Notes: a model not told the origin generated them from the letters alone. A DNA stretch of 64,000 nt from Paenibacillus sp. FSL R5-0912 (GCF_000758605.1 NZ_CP009282.1:2356001-2420000); one strand, 5' to 3'; shown: positions 1 to 9,269, numbered from the stretch's first letter. A program made the numbers and translations.

Positions 1-1
1 G

Positions 2-424
2 GGAGACAACCTTGGTGTCGCATCGATTCCTACCATCGACGGCAAAACGGCAATTACTTTCTCCGGGATTAAAATTTTCGGAGTCAACGCTTATAGTCAG
101 TATCCGAATGCGGCTAAATTGTATGCCCGCTTTGCTTCCGGCAAAGACGCTCAGCTGACATTGAACAAATTGGTCGGTTCCGTGCCTACGAACAACGAAG
201 CGCTGCAGGATGCGCAAATCACCGGCGACCCGTTCATATCCGCTTTTGCTGAACAGGCCAAGAACTCCCAGCCAATGCCTTCGATTCCTGAAATGGGTAA
301 CGTATGGAGCCCGGTAAATGCGGCACTTCCTGAAATTTGGGATAACAACGCAGATCCTAAGGCAGCTATGGACAAAGCAGTAGAACAAATTAAGGATTTG
401 AATAACGGGGCATCTGCCCAGTAA
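2..424 (+). CDS. Maltodextrin ABC transporter substrate-binding protein, C-terminal part (5' end outside window)
   Basis: The reading frame is open from base 2, so the start lies upstream of the window. The 140 visible residues contain the segment GIKIFGVNAYSQYP and end with a helical tail rich in K, D and A, as in the C-lobe of MalE/MdxE-type extracellular solute-binding proteins. It would be a membrane-anchored lipoprotein that delivers maltodextrin to the two permeases encoded immediately downstream. The sugar specificity is inferred from the MalF/MalG neighbours. The lipobox and most ligand contacts are not visible. Family assignment is strong because of operon context; the exact substrate is less sure. 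Confidence 0.85.
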   Translation, partial: GDNLGVASIPTIDGKTAITFSGIKIFGVNAYSQYPNAAKLYARFASGKDAQLTLNKLVGSVPTNNEALQDAQITGDPFISAFAEQAKNSQPMPSIPEMGNVWSPVNAALPEIWDNNADPKAAMDKAVEQIKDLNNGASAQ

Positions 425-501
425 AATCAGCTCTCCGGCAGTGTAATCATCAGCTGCCCTTGAGGCAACAAACAACCATCAACACACAGTGGAATCAAAT
501 C

Positions 502-526
502 GCCCGCCGCATAGCTCGCGGCGGGC
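502..526 (+). other. Intercistronic GC-rich stem-loop between binding protein and permease genes
   Basis: A perfect 9-bp stem (GCCCGCCGC paired with GCGGCGGGC) encloses a 7-nt loop, between the binding-protein stop codon and the MalF-type start. There is no long U-run after it, only AGTTTCC. In binding-protein transporter operons such hairpins typically protect the 3' end of the highly expressed binding-protein message or attenuate readthrough; that role is inferred here. Confidence 0.7.
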
Positions 527-566
527 AGTTTCCTGAATTCCGCGCGGAGAGGAGAACGGAAGGGAA

Positions 567-1880
567 ATGCAGCGATACAAAGCTAGAGCCGCAGTACTGT
601 CGGCCATTTTTATGGGATTGGGACAAATATATAACCGCCAATTCATCAAAGGGCTTATTTTCATAGCTGTAGAAGCAGGCGCACTATTCTATTTCATTAC
701 CAATTTGGGCAGGGCCTTCTGGGGCATCACCACACTCGGGGAATCTCCAAGCCGCCTTGAAAAGGTAAAGGGCATTGCCAAAATGGTTCCCGGTGATCAT
801 TCCATCGTCATTCTGATTGAAAGTCTGATTACCCTGCTGTTCTTGGTTTTATTCCTGATTGTCTGGTACATGAATATTAGGGATGCCCTTAAAATCGGAG
901 CAGAACGCGAAACCGGTCGTCCCTCGAATACTTTCAAGCAATCCGTACGCTATATTCTGGATTACAAATTTGCCCAGAGCTTTTTGCTGCTTCCGGGTAT
1001 CGGTATTTTGTTCTTCACCATCATGCCGATTATTTTTATGATCATGCTGGCCTTCACTAACTACGCCGCACCCGATCACATCCCGCCGGCCAGGCTGGTG
1101 GACTGGGTAGGCTTTGAAACCTTCCGTAACCTGCTGGTGCTGAAATCCTGGAGCCAGACCTTTTATGGAGTACTTACCTGGACAATTATCTGGGCGGTTC
1201 TATCGACTGTAACTACTTACTTCGGCGGGATGCTCGTTGCCCTGCTGATCAACCAAAAGGGGATCCGCTTCAAGGGACTATGGAGAATGATTCTGATCAT
1301 CCCCTATGCCGTGCCGCAGATGATCTCCCTCCTGCTGATGCGCAACCTGTTCAACGGACAGTTTGGCCCGATCAACCAGTATCTCGGCTACTTCGGACTT
1401 GGCGGACTGCCATGGCTGACTGATCCGTTCTGGGCGAAGGTCACGGTTATCATCGTCAACATGTGGGTCGGTATTCCGGTATCTATGCTGCTCATCATGG
1501 GCGTGCTGACCACAATCCCGCGGGATATGTATGAAGCAGCCGAAGTGGACGGGGCTACGAATTATCAGAAGTTCCGGATTGTCACCCTGCCGATGATTCT
1601 GTTCTCTACCGCGCCAACGCTGATTATGCAATTTGCCGGAAATATCAACAATTTCAACGCGATCTACCTGCTGACCGGAGGCAGTCCGGTGAAAGGTGAC
1701 TATCAGTATGCCGGGTCAACGGACCTGCTGGTAACGTGGCTGTATAAGCTGACGCTGGATCAGAATAAGAATAATATGGCTTCTGCAATAGGCATTATAC
1801 TCTTCATCATTGTTGCCGGGTTCTCCCTGTATAATTACCGCCGGACCAAATCATTCCAAGAGGAGGATATGATTCAATGA
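567..1880 (+). CDS. Maltodextrin ABC transporter permease, MalF/MdxF type
   Basis: A 437-residue integral membrane protein. The N-terminus has the extra MGLGQIYNRQF segment typical of the Bacillus MdxF/GanP branch, followed by several hydrophobic segments. The cytoplasmic EAA loop that docks on the ATPase is at about residues 323-342 (EAAEVDGATNYQKFRIVTLP). The start ATG follows a purine-rich GGAGAGG/GGAAGG ribosome binding site. It forms the channel half with the next gene, which overlaps it by 4 bp (ATGA), so the two are translationally coupled. No MalK-type ATPase is seen in the window; a shared MsmX-like ATPase elsewhere is usual in this group. Confidence 0.93.
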   Translation: MQRYKARAAVLSAIFMGLGQIYNRQFIKGLIFIAVEAGALFYFITNLGRAFWGITTLGESPSRLEKVKGIAKMVPGDHSIVILIESLITLLFLVLFLIVWYMNIRDALKIGAERETGRPSNTFKQSVRYILDYKFAQSFLLLPGIGILFFTIMPIIFMIMLAFTNYAAPDHIPPARLVDWVGFETFRNLLVLKSWSQTFYGVLTWTIIWAVLSTVTTYFGGMLVALLINQKGIRFKGLWRMILIIPYAVPQMISLLLMRNLFNGQFGPINQYLGYFGLGGLPWLTDPFWAKVTVIIVNMWVGIPVSMLLIMGVLTTIPRDMYEAAEVDGATNYQKFRIVTLPMILFSTAPTLIMQFAGNINNFNAIYLLTGGSPVKGDYQYAGSTDLLVTWLYKLTLDQNKNNMASAIGIILFIIVAGFSLYNYRRTKSFQEEDMIQ

Positions 1881-2725
1881 TCATCGGACGCAAGCTTACG
1901 GGCTTTATTCGTTTGGGCCTCAGCTACATCATTCTGGTTATCCTGGCGATTGCAGCGATCTATCCGGCACTCTGGATTCTTCTGGCATCCTTCCGTCCGG
2001 GCAAATCCCTGTACAGCAAAACGCTGATTCCCGAACATTTTACACTGGCTCATTACAAAGAGTTGTTCACTTCACCGGTCTATATGTTCGGAACCTGGTA
2101 CGCGAATACGCTCAAGATTGCCGTGTTCTCCATGCTGATCGGCGTGGTGCTGACGCTTTTGACCAGTTACGCCTTATCCCGGTTCCGGTTCAAAAGCCGC
2201 AAGACGACCATGTCAACCCTGCTGATCCTCGGGATGTTCCCGGGCTTCATGAGTATGATTGCGATCTATCTGCTGCTGAAGGAGTTCAATCTGCTGGATA
2301 CCCATCTGGCATTGATTATCGTGTACGCTGCCGGAGCACCGCTCGGAGGGACATTGATTGCCAAAGGCTTCCTGGATACGATTCCGCGTTCGCTGGATGA
2401 AGCCGCGCGGATTGACGGGGCGAGCAACTTCGGGATATTCACACGGATTATCCTGCCGCTGTCCCGGCCGATGATCACTTATATGGCACTGACCCAGTTT
2501 GTCGGCCCATGGGTGGACTTCATCTTCGCCAAGCTGATTCTGCGGACCAAGGAGAACTGGACCGTCGCGGTCGGAATGTGGGATATGGTCAATACGATGC
2601 AGAATTCCAACTTCACGCTGTTCGCAGCGGGTGCAGTATTGATCTCTGTACCGATTATGATTCTGTTCGGCTTCCTGCAGCGCCTGCTTGTTGATGGACT
2701 GACCGCAGGGGCTAGTAAGGGGTAA
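1877..2725 (+). CDS. Maltodextrin ABC transporter permease, MalG/MdxG type
   Basis: A 282-residue permease with about six membrane segments and an EAA loop near residues 174-193 (EAARIDGASNFGIFTRIILP). It overlaps the MalF-type gene by 4 bp and is the last gene of the malEFG-type operon. A hairpin about 50 bp downstream probably ends the transcript. Length and motif order are normal for MalG/MdxG. A galactan or galacto-oligosaccharide transporter (GanQ branch) is the main alternative, since the two branches look alike. Confidence 0.93.
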   Translation: MIIGRKLTGFIRLGLSYIILVILAIAAIYPALWILLASFRPGKSLYSKTLIPEHFTLAHYKELFTSPVYMFGTWYANTLKIAVFSMLIGVVLTLLTSYALSRFRFKSRKTTMSTLLILGMFPGFMSMIAIYLLLKEFNLLDTHLALIIVYAAGAPLGGTLIAKGFLDTIPRSLDEAARIDGASNFGIFTRIILPLSRPMITYMALTQFVGPWVDFIFAKLILRTKENWTVAVGMWDMVNTMQNSNFTLFAAGAVLISVPIMILFGFLQRLLVDGLTAGASKG

Positions 2726-2773
2726 AGATTTAGAGATTAAGGAAATAAGAAATACTGATGTCATTATGAATAA

Positions 2774-2822
2774 CAGGTGCGTCCTTTATGCAGTCAACGA
2801 AGGGCTGCACCTGTATTTCGTT
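2774..2822 (+). terminator. Probable terminator of the maltodextrin operon
   Basis: The arms CAGGTGC and GCACCTG, extended by a weaker GTCCTT/AAGGG pairing, flank a loop and are followed by a T-rich stretch (TATTTCGTTTGT). It lies between malG and the chemoreceptor start. The tail is not a clean U-run, so termination may be partial. Confidence 0.5.
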
Positions 2823-2858
2823 TGTACTTGTTACCTATACATAAAAGGGGAGAGTGTA

Positions 2859-4913
2859 ATGAAACGGCAGCGGAAATTAAACTTCAGATCGGTTGGCGTC
2901 AAATTATTCGTGATTCTGTTCTGTACAATTGTGCTATTGTCCTCTGTGCTGGGCTTAACCTCCTATTATGCTGCTAAAAGTATCATTACCAACGAGGTAG
3001 CAGCGGCATCCTCGCAGTCTATTGTGCAGGCGGCGGACAAGCTGGACTTCCTGTTTGCTGAATATGAAGCGCTTTCAAGACAATTCGCCGTAGACTCTGC
3101 ACTAAAATCAGATATGGAAACTATCCATAATCCCGGTGCCGGAACAGTAGCCAAGGTGGCAGCTGAAGACCGGATCCGCCGTAAGCTGGATTCCGTCCGG
3201 GGCTCCGATGAGCGGCTGCTGGGCGTCCGGCTGGTCGCAAGAAGCATGGTGGATGCTGAGTCCTACAAATCAACAGGCATCAGCGGCGTGCGCAGTGATG
3301 AAGGCGTTCTTGCCCGCATGAAGGAGATCGATAACGGCAAAGGCAATCCGGTCTGGTTCCCCGTACGGGCCAAAGGCTTCTTCGATGCGTACAGTGAGTC
3401 CTCGATGACAATGGGCCGTCTGCTGAGGAATATCCAGAACCCGGCAGCGGAGTATTATATGCTGATTGAGGTGAAGGGTAAAGCTCTGAGCGATGTGTTA
3501 TCCAATCTGCATATCGGACTTGACGGGGAGATCCGCATTCTTGACAGGGCCGGAAATATTGTGTACGGGGCGGATAACGGGCTGCTCGGACAGCCCTCTT
3601 ACATACAACCTGCGGAGGTAAAAGCTGAAGGAATGGAGCAATCCTTCACTGCGGCTGATGAGCAGGGCAGCTCACAGCTTGTGGTCTATCAGCCGCTGGT
3701 GACAGCTGACTGGACACTGCTGGGTTATGCACCGGTAAGTGATTTCACTAATTCGGCAGACCGGCTGCTCTATATTACCTTGCTGGTTGTGCTGGCTGCG
3801 GCTGTGATCGCGCTGGTGATTGGTTATATTCTGGTGCGGCTAATTGGCCGGCCGCTGGGCAAGCTGGCCCGGCTGATGGAGGAAGGCGAACAGGGGAATC
3901 TGCAGGTGCGGACGAACTTCAAGGGCCAGGATGAGATCGGGCGGCTGGGACACAGCTTCAACCGGATGATGGAGCAGATCTCAAGGCTGGCCGGCCAGAG
4001 CAGCAGTTCGGCGGCAGCGGTACTGGCCACGTCCGAGCAATTGGTGCTTGCTTCGGGTGCGACCCGCACTCATGCCAGGGAAGTGGCTGCCGCAACCGGG
4101 GAGATCGCCGGTGGGGCAGCCAGCCTGGCAGCAGAAGCGGAGAGCAGCAACCGCAAGGTGGAGCTGATGGGAGACAAGACGGACGAAGTGGCGGGGACGA
4201 ATGCAGTCATGGCCGATTCCGCAGGAAAGGTCATGGCGGTAAGCGGCCAGGGAGCGGAGCTGATGAAGAAGCTGGTGGATCAAAGCGAATCTGCCCTGAA
4301 GATGATGAATCTGATTCAGGAGAACTCGGCTATGCTGCGTGACAGCACGGTGCTGATCCGCAGCATTCTCTCCCCGATGATCGCCATGAACAAGCAGACG
4401 AATATTCTGGCGCTTAATGCTTCGATTGAAGCTGTACGTGCGGGGGCTGCGGGGAGGGGCTTTATTGTCATTGCCGATGAGATCAGGGGACTCGCTAACC
4501 AATCCAGCCAGTCGATTGCGTCTGTCTCCAGAATTACGGAGGAGATCAGCGGCCATATCGAGAACACGGTTAAGGTAGTGAGTGAAGCAGCACCGCTGTT
4601 CAGCGGGCAGATAACCTCAGTCCGGGAATCCTCGCTTATCTTTGAAAGTGTGCGGGCGGAGATGGAAGTGTTCAGCGGTTATCTAAGCCAGTCTTCGGCG
4701 GCGGTTAAGGAGCTGACCGGTTATCGGCAGCAGTTGGGGCAATCCATGGCGAGTGTAATCTCGGTCGTTCAGCAGACCAGTGCCTCAACAGAAGAGGTGG
4801 CTTCGATGTCTTCACAGCAATTCATAGTGAGCGAGGAACTGGTGGCTCTGTCAGGTAAGCTGGAGGTGCTAGCGGAGAAACTGAAGCAGTCGATGGTTTC
4901 TTTTCAGGGATGA
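2859..4913 (+). CDS. Methyl-accepting chemotaxis protein with extracellular sensor domain
   Basis: A 684-residue chemoreceptor. A first membrane helix (about 13-35) and a second (about 304-326) bracket an extracytoplasmic Cache-like sensor. A HAMP domain (about 327-380, RPLGKLARLMEEG) and a long coiled-coil signalling domain follow. The hairpin tip at about 510-545 reads NKQTNILALNASIEA then AAGRGFIVIADEIRGLA, close to the canonical CheA/CheW-binding tip. I chose the ATG at 2859 because AAAAGGGGAGAG lies just upstream; the longer open frame from 2766 begins inside a terminator hairpin. The proximity to the maltodextrin operon hints at a sugar-related ligand, but this is only inference. Confidence 0.92.
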   Translation: MKRQRKLNFRSVGVKLFVILFCTIVLLSSVLGLTSYYAAKSIITNEVAAASSQSIVQAADKLDFLFAEYEALSRQFAVDSALKSDMETIHNPGAGTVAKVAAEDRIRRKLDSVRGSDERLLGVRLVARSMVDAESYKSTGISGVRSDEGVLARMKEIDNGKGNPVWFPVRAKGFFDAYSESSMTMGRLLRNIQNPAAEYYMLIEVKGKALSDVLSNLHIGLDGEIRILDRAGNIVYGADNGLLGQPSYIQPAEVKAEGMEQSFTAADEQGSSQLVVYQPLVTADWTLLGYAPVSDFTNSADRLLYITLLVVLAAAVIALVIGYILVRLIGRPLGKLARLMEEGEQGNLQVRTNFKGQDEIGRLGHSFNRMMEQISRLAGQSSSSAAAVLATSEQLVLASGATRTHAREVAAATGEIAGGAASLAAEAESSNRKVELMGDKTDEVAGTNAVMADSAGKVMAVSGQGAELMKKLVDQSESALKMMNLIQENSAMLRDSTVLIRSILSPMIAMNKQTNILALNASIEAVRAGAAGRGFIVIADEIRGLANQSSQSIASVSRITEEISGHIENTVKVVSEAAPLFSGQITSVRESSLIFESVRAEMEVFSGYLSQSSAAVKELTGYRQQLGQSMASVISVVQQTSASTEEVASMSSQQFIVSEELVALSGKLEVLAEKLKQSMVSFQG

Positions 4914-5000
4914 GCCGGTGTGTAGTTGATAAAGTGAAGTACTATTGCCAGAGTTTGCACATGTCGTTATAGTTGTCTGTAAAAAGCTGAAGGTGATGTT

Positions 5001-5663
5001 ATGGATAAGCACTTATTTCTGAATGGCGGGGGCCCGCCGTTTACGCCGGATCTGGCAAGGAAGTTTAAAGATAAAGCGGGTGAAGGGGCAGGTCCTGTTG
5101 TTGTATTATTCGTGGAGCGTGGGGAGAGCTGGGAAGATTACGTGCCGGTCTATACGCGTCCGCTGGCTGATGCAGGGTTAACAGAGTTCCGTTATCTCCC
5201 GCTGCCTGCTACACCTACCGATGTTGTTGTTCAGAGCATAGAGACCTGCTCGGGTATTATCATCGGAGGCGGGGATACGGACCTGTATGCCGATTATATT
5301 GTAGATACCGCGATAGGCGGCGCTATTAAACGGAGGTATGAGTCTGGCGTTCCGGTTGCGGGGTTCTCGGCGGGAGCTTTAATCAGCCCGGAGCTGTGTA
5401 TTATTTCGGCCAAGGACAACGAAAGCAGGTTGTTTGATCACCGCAAGGGCTTGAAGCTGATCCCTGAGCTGCTGCTGTCCGTACATTTTACCCAGTGGGA
5501 TGATGAAGAGCATTTAAGAACCGCCCTCCGTACGTTCGGCGATCTTCCGAATTACGGGATCGATGAAGAGACAGGGATCTACCTGTTGAACGGGACGCTG
5601 GAAATGGTGGAGGGCGGCGGAGTGTATAGCGTGGTGAATGATGTTTTGACTAAAATTTATTAA
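5001..5663 (+). CDS. Peptidase S51 (PepE/cyanophycinase-like) family protein
   Basis: A 220-residue cytoplasmic protein of the S51 serine peptidase fold. It shows the GGGDT turn at about residues 89-93 and the nucleophile elbow GFSAGA near residue 121. The N-terminus begins LFLNGGGPPFT without a signal peptide. Family members cleave dipeptides starting with Asp (PepE) or act on cyanophycin-like substrates; the substrate cannot be told from sequence. It is a single gene with its own downstream terminator. Confidence 0.8.
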   Translation: MDKHLFLNGGGPPFTPDLARKFKDKAGEGAGPVVVLFVERGESWEDYVPVYTRPLADAGLTEFRYLPLPATPTDVVVQSIETCSGIIIGGGDTDLYADYIVDTAIGGAIKRRYESGVPVAGFSAGALISPELCIISAKDNESRLFDHRKGLKLIPELLLSVHFTQWDDEEHLRTALRTFGDLPNYGIDEETGIYLLNGTLEMVEGGGVYSVVNDVLTKIY

Positions 5664-5708
5664 TCATGGCGAACAAGAGCAGAGATAGACACTTAGATAG
5701 GATCATTG

Positions 5709-5750
5709 AAAACAAGAGTAGAGCGCTTCGTGCCTTTGCTCTTGTTTTTC
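5709..5750 (+). terminator. Rho-independent terminator after the S51 peptidase gene
   Basis: AACAAGAG pairs with CTCTTGTT across a 20-nt interior containing a smaller GAGCGC structure, followed by TTTTTCTG. Confidence 0.75.
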
Positions 5751-5788
5751 TGCGTTATTCTCTGTGCTGCACATCATAAATAAGCGAA

Positions 5789-5895
5789 AATCCTGCACGA
5801 AATACAACATTTCTTCTAGTCCAATCGGATGAATGAACCAATTCTTGTATTTCATACAACAATACTCTGGAAAACCCTCGGCTACATGAACTAAA
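5789..5895. repeat. Interspersed repeat family A, copy 1
   Basis: This copy shares AATCCTGC then AAATACAACATTTC (from 5789) and TTGTATTTCATACAAC (5845-5860) with a second copy at 45724-45905. A related inverted copy lies at 19060-19190. It is intergenic, with no open frame of note. It sits in the 450-bp gap before the AraC gene; the remainder of that gap (5900-6110) shows no further clear feature. Confidence 0.6.
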
Positions 5896-6120
5896 GTTGT
5901 ACATATACTCTAATAGAGAGAGCATTCGATAATTTTGATTCTCTGCGAGGAGGAAGCTCTGAATCTATGTGATCCTCACCGATATTCTAGTTTACATTCA
6001 AGAAATAATTCACTTATTAAGCTATGTTATTCCGGTAGTGGGCTTCAGCCTGCTTCTTGTCCTGGGTGACCTCACGGGATACACTTGTGCTATGAATACT
6101 AGCGGAGAGGGGGCATGCGG

Positions 6121-7032
6121 ATGCCGGAGTTGAACGGAAGTCTTTTTCAGCAGGCCTTGCTTGACGGGGATTACAGCCCGCGATTCCTGGCCTACTACTA
6201 CAAGCAGTGGAGCAACTACACGATGGCCTACCATCACCATAACTCCACAGAAATCATGTATCTCATCTCAGGCAGCTGTGTGGTCGAGGTGCGGGATGAA
6301 TCGGGCGGACATACTCCCTTCCGGCTGAAGCGGGGAGAAATGATTCTGCTGGATGCAGGCGTTCCGCACAGGCTGATCGTCGAAGACGGGGCCTCCTGCC
6401 GGATGCTGAATGTGGAATTCTCGTTCACAGAGTACGGCGGTGTAGCTCCCTCGGTAGGCAGGCTGGCCCGGGAGGAGGAGGCGCTGGCGGAATTGCTGCA
6501 GAGTCCCTTCGATAGTCTGGTGCTGTCAGACCAGGAAGAGGTGTTTCATGTACTAAAGGCATTGGTGCTGGAGCTGGATCAGGATCAGCAGGGGAAACGC
6601 GGTAACAGCATGGCGCATCTGCTCTTCTCGGAATTGCTGCTGCGTCTGTCCAGACTGCGGCGGGAATCGCTGCCGGTCAGCCAGCAGCCTTCACAGCTCT
6701 ATGTACGGCGCGCGGTAGAGTTCCTGCACCAGAACTATGACCGGAGTATTCAAGTCAAGGAAGTCGCGCTCACTGTGAATGTCCACCCGGGCTATCTGCA
6801 GCGGATCTTCAGGACACATACCGGCCAGACCCTAACCGATTATCTGAACAGGCTACGTATGGAGAAGGCACGGATGCTGCTTGGTCAGAGTGAGATTCCG
6901 GTCGCGGAGATCGCCGATTATGTGGGCATCAGCAGCAGGCAGTATTTTCATCTCCTGTTCAAAAAGTATACCGGATGTACTCCAATCGAATACCGCAACT
7001 CGCTGGACCGCCATTCCTGGAGTGAGGAATAG
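6121..7032 (+). CDS. AraC-family transcriptional regulator with N-terminal cupin
   Basis: A 303-residue regulator. The N-terminal half has a cupin-like sensor with HHHNSTEIMYL and LKRGEMILLDAGVPHRL. The C-terminal 100 residues carry the two helix-turn-helix units of AraC, with VNVHPGYLQRIFRTHTGQT and IADYVGISSRQYFHLLFKKY. Two in-frame ATGs occur at 6115 and 6121; the second is better spaced from GGAGAGGGGG and is preferred. It is co-oriented with and upstream of the GH4 glycosidase, which it probably activates in response to a sugar. The inducer is unknown. Confidence 0.9.
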   Translation: MPELNGSLFQQALLDGDYSPRFLAYYYKQWSNYTMAYHHHNSTEIMYLISGSCVVEVRDESGGHTPFRLKRGEMILLDAGVPHRLIVEDGASCRMLNVEFSFTEYGGVAPSVGRLAREEEALAELLQSPFDSLVLSDQEEVFHVLKALVLELDQDQQGKRGNSMAHLLFSELLLRLSRLRRESLPVSQQPSQLYVRRAVEFLHQNYDRSIQVKEVALTVNVHPGYLQRIFRTHTGQTLTDYLNRLRMEKARMLLGQSEIPVAEIADYVGISSRQYFHLLFKKYTGCTPIEYRNSLDRHSWSEE

Positions 7033-7165
7033 AATGGTTTCCACTCTAAAGGTGAGAATTGTTGACACTATGACGGCAAAGTGGTCATGATATTGGTTAC
7101 GCTTCCCCTATCCTCCTTGCTACAATGGACAGGAACCCACTATTCTTAGCCGGAGGATGATAACG

Positions 7166-8671
7166 ATGTCTTTTAAAGTAACCTTTATCGGGGCGGGCAG
7201 TATCGGATTTACTCGCGGGCTGTTGCGCGACCTGCTGACAGTACCGGAATTCCGTAATATAGAAGTCTCATTCATGGATATAAACAGCCATAATCTGCAG
7301 ATGGTCACCGAGCTGTGCCAGCGGGATATTAAGGAGAACGGCCTGGATATTGTGATCGCTCCCACCACGGACCGGAGAGAAGCGTTGAAGGATGCCAAGT
7401 ACGTATTTTGCACTATCCGCATGGGTGGCCTTGAGGCGTTCGCCACCGATGTGGACATTCCGCTGAAATACGGCGTGGACCAATGCGTAGGTGATACGCT
7501 GTGTGCGGGAGGGATCATGTACGGACAGCGCGGCATTGCCGAGATGCTGGAGATCTGCCGGGATATCCGGGAGACGGCTGCGCCGGATGTGCTGCTCCTG
7601 AATTACTCGAATCCGATGGCCATGCTTACCTGGGCCTGCAATAAATATGGCGGTGTACGGACCATCGGACTCTGCCATGGTGTACAGCACGGACATCATC
7701 AGATCGCTGAAGTCTACGGGCTGGAGAAGTCGCAGGTCGATATTATCTGCGCCGGAATCAATCACCAGACGTGGTACATCTCCGCGAAGCATGAGGGAGA
7801 GGATCTGACGGCTGGTCTGCTGGAGGCCTTCGAGCAGCATCCGGAGTATAGCCGTACAGAGAAGGTGCGGATTGATATGCTCCGCCGCTTCGGCTATTAC
7901 AGCACAGAGTCGAATGGCCACCTGAGCGAATATGTTCCCTGGTACCGCAAGCGTGCCAGCGAGATCATGGACTGGATTGATCTAGGCGTGTGGATCAACG
8001 GGGAGACAGGAGGATACCTGCGAGTCTGTACGGAGGGACGCAATTGGTTCGAGACGGACTTCCCGAACTGGATGAAGGACCCGGCTCTGGAGTATACCCG
8101 AGACAACCGTGGCGAGGAGCATGGCTCTTATATTATCGAAGGTCTTGAGACAGGAAGAGTGTACAGAGGCCACTTCAATACTGTGAATAACGGGGTAATC
8201 TCCAATTTACCGGATGATGCCATTATTGAAGCTCCAGGGTATGTAGACCGCAACGGTATCTCGATGCCGCTGGTTGGCGACCTGCCGCTGGGCTTGGCGG
8301 CTGTCTGCAACGTCAGCATCTCCGTGCAGCGTCTGGCTGTGGAAGCGGCTGTGCATGGCGATGATAAGTTGCTGCGCCAGGCCTTCATGATGGACCCGCT
8401 GGTTGGTGCAGTGTGCAATCCGAAGGAAATCTGGCAGATGGTCGATGAGATGCTGGTTGCCGGAGAACAATGGCTGCCGCAATACAGTGCAGCCATCGCT
8501 GAAGCGAAGGAACGCCTCGCTTCCGGTAATCTGATCCCGGTGAATGCCGGTAACGAAGGCGCTGCCCGGCTGAAGGTGAAGACGGTGGATGAGATGATGC
8601 AGGACCGTGAGGCTGCGAACAAAAACGCCGGGGAGTCCGATAAGGGCAAGGATAGAGAGAAAGTGCACTAA
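7166..8671 (+). CDS. Glycoside hydrolase family 4 (alpha-galactosidase/alpha-galacturonidase-like)
   Basis: A 501-residue NAD- and Mn-dependent GH4 enzyme. The N-terminal Rossmann motif is FIGAGSIGFTRGL. The metal-binding Cys lies in CHGV near residue 170 and the paired His in GINHQ near residue 199. GH4 enzymes oxidise the sugar at C3 and eliminate the aglycone. Classical MelA alpha-galactosidases have CHSV and published alpha-galacturonidases CHEV, so CHGV leaves the substrate open. The start at 7166 has GGAGG nine bases upstream; an ATG at 7157 is too close to it. A TACAAT at 7121 could be the -10 of an AraC-activated promoter with a poor -35. Confidence 0.85.
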   Translation: MSFKVTFIGAGSIGFTRGLLRDLLTVPEFRNIEVSFMDINSHNLQMVTELCQRDIKENGLDIVIAPTTDRREALKDAKYVFCTIRMGGLEAFATDVDIPLKYGVDQCVGDTLCAGGIMYGQRGIAEMLEICRDIRETAAPDVLLLNYSNPMAMLTWACNKYGGVRTIGLCHGVQHGHHQIAEVYGLEKSQVDIICAGINHQTWYISAKHEGEDLTAGLLEAFEQHPEYSRTEKVRIDMLRRFGYYSTESNGHLSEYVPWYRKRASEIMDWIDLGVWINGETGGYLRVCTEGRNWFETDFPNWMKDPALEYTRDNRGEEHGSYIIEGLETGRVYRGHFNTVNNGVISNLPDDAIIEAPGYVDRNGISMPLVGDLPLGLAAVCNVSISVQRLAVEAAVHGDDKLLRQAFMMDPLVGAVCNPKEIWQMVDEMLVAGEQWLPQYSAAIAEAKERLASGNLIPVNAGNEGAARLKVKTVDEMMQDREAANKNAGESDKGKDREKVH

Positions 8672-8684
8672 ATAAGTTATTTCG

Positions 8685-8717
8685 GCCGGAAGCAGCCCGT
8701 TTGCTTCCGGCTTTTTA
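8685..8717 (+). terminator. Terminator after the GH4 gene
   Basis: A perfect 10-bp stem, GCCGGAAGCA with TGCTTCCGGC, followed by TTTTTATT. Confidence 0.9.
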
Positions 8718-8769
8718 TTGATGGTTCGGGGATGTGAAGGTCACACAAAATAGATTGAAACCGGAAATG

Positions 8770-9004
8770 GAAAAATTGGGGGAGTGGCGGGAGAGGGGGT
8801 AGAGACGGGAGAGGCGTGAGAAGTGGATGTGGCGGGAGGGAGGAAAAAAGTGAGAGTGGCGGAAGAAGCGGTAGTGGCGTGAGAGGCGGAAGAAGCGGAA
8901 GATACGGTAGTGGCGGATGTGACGGATGTGACGGATGTGACGGATGTGACGGATGTGACGGATGTGACGGATGTGACGGATGTGACGGATGTGACGGTTG
9001 TGGC
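8770..9004. repeat. Purine-rich minisatellite with nine perfect 9-bp units
   Basis: From 8915 to 8995 the unit GGATGTGAC is repeated nine times without error, then once imperfectly (GGTTGTGGC). The 140 bp before it are degenerate purine-rich words such as GTGGCGGGAGAGG and GAAGAAGCGG, apparently older copies of the same process. Every frame stays open because of the repeat, giving DGC or SHP tripeptide runs, so I do not call a gene here. Part of the 750-bp gap between the GH4 and DUF2812 genes. Confidence 0.9.
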
Positions 9005-9044
9005 GCAAGTGGGGGAGTTACTGGTGCAGACGGCATAGTCGGAA

Positions 9045-9232
9045 TGAAGCGGACTGAGAAGACGCTATTTTGACCAAAAGCCTCATATTGACGCTGATTC
9101 GGACTGAGATTCCGTTATCTTGTTCATTTGAGCCACAAATGAAGCCTCATCGGACAATTAACGGAATCTCAGTCCGCTTGGCCCGCGAATCTGCCCAATC
9201 TGACGGAATAGCGGAATCTCAGTCCTTTTCAC
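9045..9232. repeat. Interspersed repeat family B, copy 1
   Basis: CGGACTGAGATTCCG at 9100 and its exact inverse CGGAATCTCAGTCCG at 9162 flank about 47 bp. A third element (CGGAATCTCAGTCC) lies at 9212, and GGACTGAGA occurs at 9051. The same arrangement recurs at 26853-26990. Intergenic and not coding. Confidence 0.75.
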
Positions 9233-9269
9233 AGACTGAATAGAGCCGGAGCGGGGAGACGCGCCGTTA

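Noticed and set aside
460-666. Small frame across the malE-malF gap
   Set aside because: It overlaps the intercistronic hairpin and the start of the MalF-type gene in another frame, and has no binding site.
8677-9036. Open frames encoding SHP or DGC tripeptide runs
   Set aside because: They arise from the 9-bp repeat, which keeps every frame open on both strands; no supported start and no recognisable domain.
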